Source: Phymatolithon calcareum (taxonomy: Eukaryota > Rhodophyta > Florideophyceae > Hapalidiales). From it: a stretch of DNA of 64,000 nucleotides. The DNA lies in the NCBI GenBank assembly GCA_977006965.1, contig OZ345366.1, forward strand, positions 310,001 to 374,000. The letters run 5' to 3'. Positions 19,860 to 30,160 of this stretch are shown in pieces (the first letter of the stretch is position 1; each line of letters begins with the position of its first letter). Made by a program: the position numbers and the translations under genes. The notes below the pieces were generated by a model. That model was not told where the DNA came from. It searched no databases and worked only from the letters and a program-made list of their open reading frames with translations.

Positions 19860-21461
19860 GGTCAAAGCTTCCGCGGCGCCGGAAGGAGGTCCTGGATGAG
19901 AACAAGGAAGCCCGGTGTTGTTCCCATATTCGATGACTCGGTCGAGCCAAGAGCGTACAGGAGGGCGGTAGTCGACTGGATCAAGTTCCAAGACTTGGCC
20001 GAGAAGACGTCGGACAGACGATTGTCGTTCGGCCAGCAAGTGTTTGCCATCCTCACCAACATCAGCGGAGGTGCAGGCTACCGCCTAGAACATGTCTCTG
20101 ACTACGTACACGCGGAGATGGACCGCGAAGAATTCGGCACAGTCATTGACTACATCCTGAACGCCCTTGACCCATTGGACAAGGAGACCGCATTCTTAGA
20201 CACGGCGAAGTCTTGGAAAGACCTGATGGTCAAGTCGCATGGGAGGAAAGAGACGTTCGACGACTATTGGCAGTCGTTCAGCGGGTTGTGCACGCAATAC
20301 GCCTACTCGCATGGTGAAGCTGCGCAATCACCGGGCGTACAAGAGTTACTCGCGCTTCTGTGCGTGTTGAACGCTAAACTGGACCGGACGGAGTTCACAT
20401 GGGCGCTACAGAACGCAATGCAGTACCAGAAGGGTCTCTTGACGAAGAAAGATCCTCTTTCGGTGGCAAGTAGGGCGCGAGGTCGTCGCGAAGGACCGCA
20501 GTCTGCTACAGGAGCGCTTAGCCAGGTGTCGCGTCGACGTGACAATGAACATCCTGTTGCGTCGTTAGTCGAGGACAGTGGTGCGAGTGAGGCCGATGCG
20601 GCTATCGAGCAGACATCGACGAGGGTCGTTACGGCCATAGACATCGCGGCAAGCCTGGGGTTACGACTGGGTGACCTTAATCGACGGTCTGGAAACGCTG
20701 CTGATGCCTTGGAAGACGTGTCGACAGCCCTGGATGCGTTAGGCGAAGGAGTTCTTGATCCGAGCGTCCGAATCAAGGTTCCAGAGGCGCAAGCAGCATT
20801 GCAGGCGAATAAGAGGAGCCTATCGGACGCTGAAGACCTCAAGAAGCAATTGGAAACGTTGTCAGAGCCGCAACGCGTTGAAAGGTCGTCATCTTCTTCA
20901 ACATCGGACGAGCCAGCAATAATCACGATGGAGGCGGTAAGAATCGCGCTCCGTCGTCTAGACCACGGTGAGTCCGCAGCGAAGGCTCACGTGAAGCAAG
21001 ATTACCCGCAGAAGGAGAGCTCTACATCGGCAACGACGACGCATTCGAAAACGACAACGGGGAAAAAGAAAGGCCCGTGTTGGATCTGCAAAGGTGAACA
21101 CTTCGCATTCGAGAATTCAAAGTGCAAGGAGGCACACGCGAAGAAGCAGCAAGATCGAAAGAAAAGCCAGCAGTTCGAGTTTCCACCGAAGAACAAGGAT
21201 GGAACCACACAGTCGAAATCATCAACGCTGGCAGAAAGCATCGAGATACTGTATACCTCGATGGAAACGCATGCAGAGGAAGTATTCCATGCAGAGGATG
21301 ACAGCCGTTCGATCATCGTTGACGGTGGTGCGAAGGGTTCTGTCGTCGGCGAGAGGAATTACGTTCGTCTTTGCGCTACGATCGGGGTGAGACCCAGGTT
21401 CGAACCGCGAAGGGATGGCGACCCGAAATATCATGCGTTTGGTACGGAAGAGAACGGGTAA
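19851..21461 (+). CDS. copia-1 gag-protease polyprotein
   Basis: The frame opens at ATG 19851 within the primer site; a second candidate ATG is at 19896. The capsid-like region (about 19950-20450) is followed by a low-complexity linker. A zinc knuckle CWICKGEHFAFENSKC (about 21078-21125) has spacing C-x2-C-x3-H-x7-C, not the common C-x2-C-x4-H-x4-C. Near the end, VDGGAKGSVVG (about 21319) fits the flap/active-site block of a copia protease, with DGG where D-S/T-G is usual. The frame ends at UAA 21459-21461, and the same frame stays open beyond it. The product would form virus-like particles and package element RNA. Confidence 0.85.
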   Translation: MGPGQSFRGAGRRSWMRTRKPGVVPIFDDSVEPRAYRRAVVDWIKFQDLAEKTSDRRLSFGQQVFAILTNISGGAGYRLEHVSDYVHAEMDREEFGTVIDYILNALDPLDKETAFLDTAKSWKDLMVKSHGRKETFDDYWQSFSGLCTQYAYSHGEAAQSPGVQELLALLCVLNAKLDRTEFTWALQNAMQYQKGLLTKKDPLSVASRARGRREGPQSATGALSQVSRRRDNEHPVASLVEDSGASEADAAIEQTSTRVVTAIDIAASLGLRLGDLNRRSGNAADALEDVSTALDALGEGVLDPSVRIKVPEAQAALQANKRSLSDAEDLKKQLETLSEPQRVERSSSSSTSDEPAIITMEAVRIALRRLDHGESAAKAHVKQDYPQKESSTSATTTHSKTTTGKKKGPCWICKGEHFAFENSKCKEAHAKKQQDRKKSQQFEFPPKNKDGTTQSKSSTLAESIEILYTSMETHAEEVFHAEDDSRSIIVDGGAKGSVVGERNYVRLCATIGVRPRFEPRRDGDPKYHAFGTEENG

Positions 21462-24400
21462 AAACCAGAGAGGATCATCGCTCGTTGTACACTACCGCTC
21501 CCGGCTGGACGCGGGGAGTGGATACCGATTAAGGCGTTCGTGGTGGACGGCGATGTTCCTTTCCTGATGGCGAAGGATACCTTGCAGGAGTTCAACGGTG
21601 TAGAGCGGCACAAGCGCGAAGAACTATCCATGGATTATGGGCGCCGTACGGTCACGATACCGACACCGGTGTCGAAGGAAGATGGACATGCACGCATCTG
21701 GTTATCGAACAAAACCGTCATGATGAACGTGGCTGAGTCGATGTTTACGGAGGTAGGTGACAGCTCAACCGGACACAAATTACCGCAAACCCAGAGGTTG
21801 CGAGAATTGCTTCGCAAGGTGCACAATCGCACACACTTGCGCGGACGGTCAATGGAGCTGTTGATCAAGAGGGCTGGCAAATGGCAACCGTGGATGACCG
21901 CATACATCGACAAGTTGGTCGAAGAATGTGACGTATGCCTTCGCACGGGAGATCCAGAGCCCAACAAGAAGTTTAGCGTGACAAAGCTTGAGCGCAACTT
22001 CAACGAGCGGGTGTACTTCGACATCATGTACTGGAAGAAGAAAATGATTCTCCACATGGTAGACAGTGCCACAGGGTTCTCGGAGATGTGTGTCATTCGC
22101 ACGAGAGAACTCAGTGCGATCATCCGTGAGTTGGAAAACGCGTGGTGTCTACGCCATGGTGATCCAGTGGAGATAGTCGCCGATCAGGAGTTCGAGAAGC
22201 GTCCTATTGTGGACTGGGCCGCTCAGCGAGGCACAAAGTTCAGTCCTGTGCCGGCAAGACGCCACGGCAAGGCAGGCGTGGTCGAGCGCAAGAACAGGGT
22301 CGTGAAGGACGTTCTTGAGAAACTGGATGCCGATCCGAATCATCGAGGGAAGCCGTTCAAGGACAAGGTGGTGAACGCTGGGTACATAAGCAACATAATG
22401 TACGGGAACAGGGTGGCGTCCTCGTTTGAACTTGCACGCGGGTACACGCCATCAGTTGACGGCACGGGACAGAAGTTCGTGACGAAGGAGTACTTGGCTG
22501 CATACAAAGCCATGGAAGCACGAAGGCTTCTAGCTCGCATTGTCAAGTCGCGACCTAGTCCGCAAAGGAAGGACATCACGGTCGGCGAGCAGGTATTGGT
22601 CTTACTTCCCGGAGGCAGTCGCCCTCGTGGCCACTGGGAAGAACACCCTGTCGAGGAGGTCCGCGCCGATGGTGCCGTGGTGGTTGGGAAAGGACGATAC
22701 CGGAAGGTGATAGCGCCCGAAGACGTTCGGAAATTCCCCGGCAATGAGATCGCATCAGCGGTGCTCAGGGCTCAACATGGGGTGCCAGCAAAGGACACTG
22801 GACATCGACGGACGCCAAGAAAGACGAGTGCTCAGGATATGTCGGTGACCTCAGTTAGTGACGACGAAAGCAGCGAAGATGAAGCCCTCGATATCAGTGG
22901 AATTCCAGAAAAAGAGGCTGAAGAATCCGGAGGGGGAGTTGCAGAGCACGACGAGGGAGACAGTGCCAATTTCGGAATTCAACCGGCATCCATTTCCGCA
23001 ATTACGCCTGCAGTGGAGCCTACTATTGATGTCGAATCCGCTGGGCAAACAGCCCCAAAAATTGACACAATCCGGAAGTCGGTACAATTGGACCCGACAG
23101 TCCAAGAGGATTCGGAAGAACCAGTGGTTCGGAGGAGCTCTAGGATGAGCAGACCTCCGGATAGACTGAACATGATGGCGACGTTCATTATGAAGGAGGC
23201 GGACCGAGACCGCACAGAACAAGCGGTGCTCGAAGAGACATACAACCAATTTCGAAACGTCCGCTTCTATGCAAGAGAAGCACCGTGGATTCCCAAGCCA
23301 GTAATGTGCAAGGCGGAGGAGGCTGAGTTGGAGAAGAACTGGTACGCGAACATCCAAGAGGTAGACACAAGAGAGTTACCGAAGGAGGCCAACCTCATTG
23401 GTTCTCACTTCGTGTACAACGTCAAGACAGACACAGTCGAAGGGGGTGCGAGGCGCTTCAAGTTGAAAGCACGCTTGTGTGTCCATGGGAACCGCGATAA
23501 CGAGAAAGACTCTCTCCGCACGGATGCGGCAGTAGTGTCGCACGAAGGGTTCCGGTTGACATACACCGTAGCGTCCCAATTCGGCCTTATACTTGGGAAG
23601 GGTGACATCTCGGGTGCATACCCGCAAAGCGGGAAGGCCATGCGAAAGATCTTCGTCATGCCGCCGAGGTCAATTTCGAAACCGTGCAAGGTTTGGTTGC
23701 TCTTGGTGACCTTCTACGGTATAGTTACCGCCGGACGGAAGTGGCAACGCGCATCGGATGAGCTCTTAACGAACGGCCTCGGCCTCGAAGTGGTGACAGG
23801 CATGCCGCAATTATTCCGGCACGAGGTTAAAGGGACACTGCAAATATTGGTGGCGAAGTACGTCGATGATATGTTGGTCGCGGCACGGACGACCCTTGTG
23901 CTCGAAAAGGCACGGGACGCCATCTCGCAGACGTTCAATGTCGGACATTGGGCGCAGACACCAGAGGAGATGAACGTTAACTCCACGGAAGTCACACAGA
24001 CGCCGACGACCATCGGGGTGAAGATGCCATCTCTTGCGAAGGAGATCGAACCAATAGTGTTGTTGCCAGCACGTCGCAAGCAAATCTCCGAAGCAGCGAC
24101 AGTGCTTGAGGTGAAAGCCGTGCGCACAATCGCCGGCAAGCTTGGGTATCTCGGAGTGGCATGTTCACCTATCGCAGCGTTCGCGGCAAGCTACTTGCAG
24201 CAGTGTGTGCCAGGGTTGACGGTCGGGGCATTGAAAGCCTTGAATGGAGTAATCAGAGACACGGCCCGCCGGCAACACGCCATACAGTACATCCAACCGA
24301 CTATGATGGAGCGGGAGCAAGCGCACATACTTGCGTTTAGTGACGCAGGCTATCCGCACGCAAAACGGAAGAGTGTGGCACAGGAAGGTTGCATCGTTGG

Positions 24401-24869
24401 AATAGCGTTCGGTGCAAAGGCCGGGAGTAAGTTCCACACCCTGGCTTGGCTGTCCAGGAAACAACGCCGTGTGTCAACATCTTCGGCTTCGGCAGAGACC
24501 ATTGCCGCAGTAACGGCGTCAGGGGTCGCGTTTAGCATTCGCGCTGTGTACGAAAGCGCCACGAAGGTACGCTTGCCCATCACGATCGCGGTCGACAGTA
24601 AGGGTCTGCACAGGGCAATCGCGACGCACTCGCAGCCACGAGACCGTGCGGTTGTGACGGAGGTGCATCGCCTGCGCCTTAACCACATGAATGGAGATCT
24701 TGACCGCGTGGTATGGATACCTGGTGTCGAGAACCCCGCAGACGCGTTGACGAAACCGTGGGCAGGCGGTACCAAAGCCATATTGGAAGAGATGATGGCC
24801 ACCGGTAGACTCTTGCATGACGTTGACGACCTCCGTGGTATCGGTGTTGCACGGCAGGAGGAGATGTAG
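21462..24869 (+). CDS. copia-1 integrase, reverse transcriptase and RNase H
   Basis: This is in the same frame as gag, directly after the UAA, and has no ATG of its own at the start. Positions counted from 21540 as residue 1 are as follows. The integrase zinc-binding residues are H95, H99, C130 and C133. The DDE triad is D161 (YFDIMYW), D215 (VADQEF) and E249 (VVERKNR). A Ser/Glu-rich linker spans 430-600. The reverse transcriptase has KARLCVHGNRD (642-652), GDISGAY with D688, and YVDD 773-776. RNase H has D934, E985 and D1018, then the copia hallmark NPADALTK. The enzyme order INT-RT-RH defines Ty1/copia. Apart from the UAA every domain is intact. How much is made depends on readthrough, or the copy is dead. 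Confidence 0.88.
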   Translation, partial: KPERIIARCTLPLPAGRGEWIPIKAFVVDGDVPFLMAKDTLQEFNGVERHKREELSMDYGRRTVTIPTPVSKEDGHARIWLSNKTVMMNVAESMFTEVGDSSTGHKLPQTQRLRELLRKVHNRTHLRGRSMELLIKRAGKWQPWMTAYIDKLVEECDVCLRTGDPEPNKKFSVTKLERNFNERVYFDIMYWKKKMILHMVDSATGFSEMCVIRTRELSAIIRELENAWCLRHGDPVEIVADQEFEKRPIVDWAAQRGTKFSPVPARRHGKAGVVERKNRVVKDVLEKLDADPNHRGKPFKDKVVNAGYISNIMYGNRVASSFELARGYTPSVDGTGQKFVTKEYLAAYKAMEARRLLARIVKSRPSPQRKDITVGEQVLVLLPGGSRPRGHWEEHPVEEVRADGAVVVGKGRYRKVIAPEDVRKFPGNEIASAVLRAQHGVPAKDTGHRRTPRKTSAQDMSVTSVSDDESSEDEALDISGIPEKEAEESGGGVAEHDEGDSANFGIQPASISAITPAVEPTIDVESAGQTAPKIDTIRKSVQLDPTVQEDSEEPVVRRSSRMSRPPDRLNMMATFIMKEADRDRTEQAVLEETYNQFRNVRFYAREAPWIPKPVMCKAEEAELEKNWYANIQEVDTRELPKEANLIGSHFVYNVKTDTVEGGARRFKLKARLCVHGNRDNEKDSLRTDAAVVSHEGFRLTYTVASQFGLILGKGDISGAYPQSGKAMRKIFVMPPRSISKPCKVWLLLVTFYGIVTAGRKWQRASDELLTNGLGLEVVTGMPQLFRHEVKGTLQILVAKYVDDMLVAARTTLVLEKARDAISQTFNVGHWAQTPEEMNVNSTEVTQTPTTIGVKMPSLAKEIEPIVLLPARRKQISEAATVLEVKAVRTIAGKLGYLGVACSPIAAFAASYLQQCVPGLTVGALKALNGVIRDTARRQHAIQYIQPTMMEREQAHILAFSDAGYPHAKRKSVAQEGCIVGIAFGAKAGSKFHTLAWLSRKQRRVSTSSASAETIAAVTASGVAFSIRAVYESATKVRLPITIAVDSKGLHRAIATHSQPRDRAVVTEVHRLRLNHMNGDLDRVVWIPGVENPADALTKPWAGGTKAILEEMMATGRLLHDVDDLRGIGVARQEEM

Positions 24870-25147
24870 CAGAATGGCTGCACCGCCAGCAGTGACACAG
24901 CTTTGTCCAGCTGTGGGTGATGGTGGTGATGAGAGGTTGCGCAAACAGAGGTTTGCGCGGTGCGGCCGCCGATGTGACCCCGTATAACACTGAAAACTCA
25001 TGCGTACGCAGGGTTCCATCTGTACACGTGTACGTGCGGAAGCGCGGTGAGCGCGGGGCGCGCGCCAGGATCGGACGCGCGGGGGTGCGATGAGGAGATG
25101 AAAATGCAGAGTTGTGCTTTACGAAATTCTTGTGACGACGGCGAGTC

Positions 25148-25162
25148 ACAAGAAGGCGGGAA
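25148..25162 (+). promoter_or_regulatory. copia-1 polypurine tract
   Basis: ACAAGAAGGCGGGAA lies directly before the 3' LTR and would prime plus-strand synthesis. The same core AGAAGGCGGG precedes the 3' LTR of copia-2 (32741-32750), supporting its role. Confidence 0.75.
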
Positions 25163-25480
25163 TGTTGAAATCGAATGGAACCAATGATCGGTCGGGAAGA
25201 AGACAGGAATGTTATTGGTGAAGATTTAATTGATTTTTAGAATATATGATTCGAGCCGTAATGACCATTGAAATATTAGACTGCTCCCGGCAGCGCCGGG
25301 GGAGAAAAAAGGAGAGGAGGAGTGGGGAGATAAACCAGCGAGTTTGAAGGTCTCGGATTTCTGGGCTACGCGCGCGCGTCCAGACGACAGCTACCTGTGG
25401 CCGCTCGGTGCGGCGGCACGAGGGATATCTACAGCTGTGTGTCTTTGGGCTGTGTCCCTCTGTGCGGCGTGGTTTTAACA
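25163..25480 (+). repeat. copia-1 3' LTR
   Basis: 318 bp, with no difference from the 5' LTR found by eye. It is followed by the target duplication GAAGC at 25481-25485 and then by LINE-B sequence. Confidence 0.95.
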
Positions 25481-25485
25481 GAAGC

Positions 25486-25920
25486 ACAGACAACTCGCGC
25501 TGCAGTATGCTTGTGGCAGATTCCCACAGTTGTCAACAAAAACTATGACTGAATAATTCGGCACCAGAGCCAGAGAGCATATGGAGACACTTGAAAGCAC
25601 GCTAGCAGGGTACGAAATCGAAGGAGAAAAACGACTGGAAACAGAAAAGGCGCTAGATTAGCTCTTACTATTTAGCAAGACACTCATAGAACTCATGGAG
25701 AACGAAGAAGGCCGGTATTAATCCGCAGAATGCAAGGCAAAAAGTGGTCGAGCCCAAGCACGAACAATCCCGTAGATGACAGAGATAGGACTAATTTGAG
25801 TCCTGAGTTTTTCTGTCCGCCATTCTTGTGGACATTTCGTGAGCTTCACAAAGTTAGGTATCATCAGAGGAAGCCTTGCCCATATCTTGGGAAGTCTGTG
25901 GGGCTTTTAAATAAACTTGA
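25486..25920 (+). pseudogene. LINE-B, 3' part and 3' end
   Basis: The LINE frame cut by copia-1 resumes here with HRQLALQYACGRFPQLS, the conserved block of the beta group. Two in-frame stops follow, and the frame closes with LLLFSKTLIELMENEEGRY at about 25719. The 3' untranslated region ends with GGAAGCCTTGCCCATAT and GGGGCTTTTAAATAAA, the tail shared by several LINE copies in the window. Confidence 0.78.
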
Positions 25921-26059
25921 AAGGAAAATAACACAGCCTAATAGCGGGAACGCCAGCAGCGAACCCTCACGAACACCACATATAAAGTAGGACGATCTAA
26001 GTTCCAAATTTTCCCCACCGCCAATGGCAGGCCGTAGACATCAACGGCCTACACTCTGG

Positions 26060-26120
26060 TAGGTAGAAAATGAGGAAGCCTTGCCCGTATATTCGTAAGA
26101 CTGTGCGGTTTTTAGCTAAG
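26060..26120 (+). repeat. LINE 3' tail fragment
   Basis: GAGGAAGCCTTGCCCGTAT followed by TCGTAAGACTGTGCGGTTTTTA repeats the tail seen at 25875-25920 and at 27-92. No LINE body is attached on the left; the sequence 25985-26060 before it is unassigned. Confidence 0.55.
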
Positions 26121-26199
26121 AATCATCGGATTATGGCCACAAGAGAAATGTTTTTCGCTCCCCTGAACAATGGTTATCATAATTTGATAACCAAACTAT

Positions 26200-27441
26200 T
26201 ATTTTGCGCCAAAATCGCACTAATTACGGTCACAAGCACAATCAGGCGTCTGAAAAACGCCAAAGCAGCGATACACCAACTGATGCCACTTAGGGTATTC
26301 ATTCTGGGGAGAAATATCCTGAAAGCCATACGCATCTACAAGTCATTGATCCAACCAAGGTGTGAATACAAGAAGATATTGTGCAAAAATGCGGTGCCTT
26401 CCATTTACTGAAGGTGTGTGCTCGAGGTAGTTATATACCCCTAGATGAGTGAAGCTAACCATGAAGACTCGTGTGCTCTCACATGCTGGGTGTCGGTTGC
26501 TACTAATCGTTATGATCGCCTAACCGGCACTATGTCGGTAATGTTGATGATCGTGACTGTTTAGACACAGAGCGAATACGATACCGAACGTTAGAAGTAT
26601 CTTATGTCCAAGGAAGTTCTTAACTCACAGAGTCTTTATGCGAGAAAAGAAAACGGTAAGTTTTCTCGATGAGCTACAGCTATCAAAGAATTAGAAAGAA
26701 CCTTCATCTTCCAAGTACTCGGTGGTACGGCAAGTGGAAAGATCGAGCGGCTCAGGCTTCTGTGCAAGATCCAACCAGCAGAACACAGGAGAGTAACATT
26801 AGCGCTGAGGATGTTGCGACGAGGAAAGGCAAAGAAGTCGGCTATCCTATCCAAGCCAAGGGAAGTGCGAAACTTTAAAGAACTACAGTGGGCAAGTCGC
26901 GATATTGCCGCGATGCTGCAACAAGGACAGTTCGCAGTCCCCTTCAAACATATGCAGGAAGGGAAATCTCCAGACCAACTCCGACGAATACTGCTTGCAA
27001 AAAGAAATCACGGCGCTCGAAGCAAGAAGAAAGAGGAAAATACTGTACAACAATCCGGATGAGATCCCGGCCATCCTCAGGTTTTCCAAGTTGAGACATC
27101 GACAGCTGGCCATATAAGCGCAAGCGGAAGGTTCCCTCACGTGACCACGACGCTAGTATCGAATACATTCGGAAGGGCAGCAGAGCTTCACCAGGAGACC
27201 ATACGCATGAACCTAACAAAGAGTGAACTGGACTCCGGAGAAATTTTAAGAAGGGAAAAGGTATTAGAAAACTTACTACTATACAGCGTCACCATCATTG
27301 ATAATGTGGAGAACGACGAGTCCCTGTATTAAGGGCCAGTTGATATGCTAGAGTGAACAAGTTACGAAAAACTGCTCCCGTACAGTCTTAGGATTGTTAA
27401 TGAGGGGTATCAAATAAACAACTAAACAGTTGTAAAAAAAA
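26200..27441 (+). pseudogene. LINE-F (beta group), RT C-terminal part with poly(A) end
   Basis: The blocks RRLKNAKAAIHQLMPL and AIRIYKSLIQPRCEY (about 26240-26365) correspond to the segment before WEYAMHLTPW in relatives. The frame resumes at about 26665 with ATAIKELERTF, then GKIERLRLLCKIQ, a LQWASRDIAAMLQQGQF block, SKLRHRQLAI and a C-terminal KVLENLLLYSVTIIDNVENDE ending at about 27332. Between about 26375 and 26660 some 280 bp of unmatched sequence interrupts it. The copy ends in a poly(A) run at about 27433-27441. Confidence 0.7.
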
Positions 27442-28362
27442 ACCTAAATCGCCCTATCTCTTGCGTACTCTGGCGGCAGAGAGAAAGCGTTGACCTCTAA
27501 CATGAAGTTATCAATCGATGTATCGGAAGGTTCCGAAGCCATTCGCACCATTTTCTTTTCTATTCAGTAAATAGCGGAATTAATACTTTTTCGAGCCCCG
27601 TATTATGAAGGCCATTTTATTCCGGTTGTTTCTTGGCGTCTTGCTTAAATAAACTTCAATTAGGAAGCAACAAAACTGATGATTACGCAGTAGCAGAATC
27701 GGAATCAAGCACGGCGCCCCGTTGTGCTGACTTCACCGGTAGTGTACAACACAGTGAAAGAATGGTTTCTGTGGCAAGGCACGGCGTGGTTTACTGAGAA
27801 GAAACGGCAGATATCATTGGAATTGGATTTGAAAGAGCACGTTTCTTTACTAAAACCGTAAAAGAGCTTAAAAACTAACAACTCGCAGCGACTCCAGCGC
27901 GTGCCGCATCCTTGCCGTGCATCAGGCGTACGTCGGCCGACCACACGTCACCAGCATACACCCGCACGCTTGATTATTTACAACCCAACTCGTTGAGCCT
28001 GTCCTTACACCACAAGACGCTGGCCCAAAACCATTCCCGCGCCACCGTCCTTGATCCACCGCGTACACCTCTGGAACCGAATCCGGCAGCTCCTATTGCG
28101 TCTGCACGCCGCTCCTGTCCCTCTGCCATTTCACGCTTTCCATCCCTTCCAGCACGAGCTCCCCAGCAGGGTGCACCTACTAGCATCCTGCCCCTTGGCT
28201 CCTTCTCCGAACAGCGCTACTAGTTGCAGAAGGCCGGTGAGCGCCACGACGCTGAGCTTGAATCCTTCCATTGCTGCCTTTACTACTGCACCACCTTATC
28301 TTCCGATTGCGAACACACTTGCGTCGATCGATTTCCACGCCGTAGAACGTTAAATGTTACCG
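27442..28362. other. no gene assigned; pre-insertion target of copia-2
   Basis: Short pyrimidine-rich open frames occur at about 27912-28353 on the plus strand, with proline- and alanine-rich translations but no recognisable domain. The region was later split by copia-2 at CGGAG, with the other half at 33041-33340. It could be the upstream part or leader of an unknown gene, but I cannot support that. Confidence 0.3.
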
Positions 28363-28367
28363 CGGAG

Positions 28368-28653
28368 TGTCAAATACAGATTGGTCCAGCGTCGAAAATG
28401 GAGAAGTAATAAAGTTTTAGGATTTTGTATGATAGCGCCAGAAGTGACGGCGACAAGATTTAACCCGAGGTGTGTGGATTGTGGCAGGGGAAGGGAGTTG
28501 GAGAAAACTACTTTTGTGTTTGCTTAGCCCGCTTTCTTCGGCTACGTGCGCGTGTCCGAGCTACAGCTACTCGCAGCTGCTGGTGCGGGGGCGTGGGACA
28601 TTCTACGGCTGTGTTGTTGGATTTTTTGCCCTCTGCGCGGCTTGGTGTCAACA
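28368..28653 (+). repeat. copia-2 5' LTR
   Basis: It starts TGTCAAATACAG and ends TGTCAACA. It is homologous only at the very ends and in the final 100 bp (CTACGTGCGCGTGTCCGAGCT and the CCCTCTG-GCGGC stretch) to the copia-1 LTR. Confidence 0.9.
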
Positions 28654-28665
28654 GTTTTGGGCCCA
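28654..28665 (+). promoter_or_regulatory. copia-2 primer binding site, one base changed
   Basis: GTTTTGGGCCCA follows the 5' LTR directly and differs from the copia-1 site by one base (A to T). The change also removes the ATG that copia-1 has inside the site. Eleven of twelve bases still complement the initiator tRNA anticodon arm. Confidence 0.7.
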
Positions 28666-28689
28666 GGAACAAGGTTTCGTAGGACGGGG

Positions 28690-30160
28690 ATGAGGTCGCG
28701 CAAGCCTAGTGAGGTGACCATCTGGGATGACGGTTCATGCAAGAGCCTATACGCGTGCGGTGGTCGATTGGGTCACGTATCAAGACTTGGCGTCGCCGTC
28801 CAACAACAAGAAGATGTCATGGGGGCAGCAGGTATTGACTATTGTAACGAATACTAGAGGGAGTTCAATCAATCTCCTCGGACACGTGACAGCGCTGGTA
28901 CAAATCGACATGACGCGAGACGAGTTCTCGTAAATCGTTGACTACATGTTGAACACCATCGACCGGATCGACAAAGAAACGGCTTTCCCCGATACGGCTA
29001 AGGCCTGGAAGCAGTTGATGTCGAAGTCCTTGGGCAAGAGCCAGACGTTCGAGAGATACTGGCTGGAGTACAGCAATCTTTGTACTCAGTATGAGTATTC
29101 GCACTGAGAAGCGGCGCGGTCGCCAGATGTTCAAGGGTTGCTGGCGCTTTTGTGCGTCTTGAACGCCCATTTTGACCGTATGTAGTTCACATGGGCGCTA
29201 CAAAATGCAATTGAACACCAGAAGGAAGTTTTTAACCGTGTCGATCCTTTAACGGTGCCAAGAAAATCAAAGATCCGACGTGAAGGGTCAAGGTCTGTTG
29301 CAGATGTTATGAATAACGCTCCTCGCGGTCAAGAAGACACGAGATCTGTATCGGCTGTGGATAATGCCGGAGGAGCGGTCGAATAATCTGCAGAACCTGG
29401 TACTGCTGACAGTGAAGAAATGACGATGGCTGACGTTATTGCATCGCTTGAGATTCAAGTCGGAGACATGAAAAAGCGGCAATAGAGAGCGCTGACCAGA
29501 TTAGAGGAGGTCTCCGAAATGCTGACAGAAAACGAAAACGAGACAATTCCAGATGGGGCATCAATGAAGATGCAGGCTGTAAGGACAGCGGAGACATCCA
29601 ATAAGATTACTGTTGATGCCTTACTCAACTTGAAGGAGAAATCCAGTCAACAGCGTATCAATTTGTGGCGCGAGATCTTCAGCACGTCCAGTCTGAGGCA
29701 TCAGAAGATGACCCTATTATCACGATGGAGGCCGTCAGGATCGCGCTTCGTCGCATGGACCACGGTGAGTCCACTTCGGAGACACAAAGCAGAAGAGATA
29801 CTCGAACGGACGGCGGGTCAGGGACGAAAATATCACTCACCAAGTCGACGTTCAACGAGACGCGAGATTTCACTTGCTGGGTTTGCAAGGGTAAACATTT
29901 CGCTCGGGATAATCCGAAATGCAAGAAGGCGTTGTCGGAAAACCGGAGACCGTGCAATCCAAAGAACGATAGTCAGGAATCATACTTTCCACCGCAGAAC
30001 TCGGAGAGCATCACGTATTCCAATGCGTGCGACCGTGGGACCGAGTCTGGATATCCTGTATAACTCAATGACTGTGGTGAACATCGAAGTGGAGGAAGAG
30101 TCCGAAGATGAAGGGTTTCTTATCATCTATGGAGGTGCTTGGGGTACAATGGTGGGCTAG
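28690..30160 (+). pseudogene. copia-2 gag-protease remnant
   Basis: Pieces in several frames match copia-1 gag: MRSRKPSEVTIWDD near 28690, a YTRAVVDWVTYQDLAS block, and an ALRRMDHGES block near 29750. The zinc knuckle CWVCKGKHFARDNPKC (about 29876-29923) has the same odd spacing as in copia-1. YGGAWGTMVG near 30130 corresponds to the protease block. Several stop codons and shifts make it nonfunctional. Confidence 0.75.

Larger units (their letters stand above)
19530..25480 (+). mobile_element. copia-1, full-length Ty1/copia LTR retrotransposon
   Basis: The 5951-bp element has two 318-bp LTRs that look identical by eye and a perfect 5-bp target duplication GAAGC (19525-19529 and 25481-25485). 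LTRs begin TG and end CA. The internal region carries a primer binding site, a gag-protease frame, and integrase, reverse transcriptase and RNase H in copia order, with a purine-rich tract before the 3' LTR. Only one in-frame UAA separates gag-protease from the rest. Identical LTRs mean recent insertion. It lies inside LINE-B, whose frame is restored if the element and one GAAGC are removed. Confidence 0.95.
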
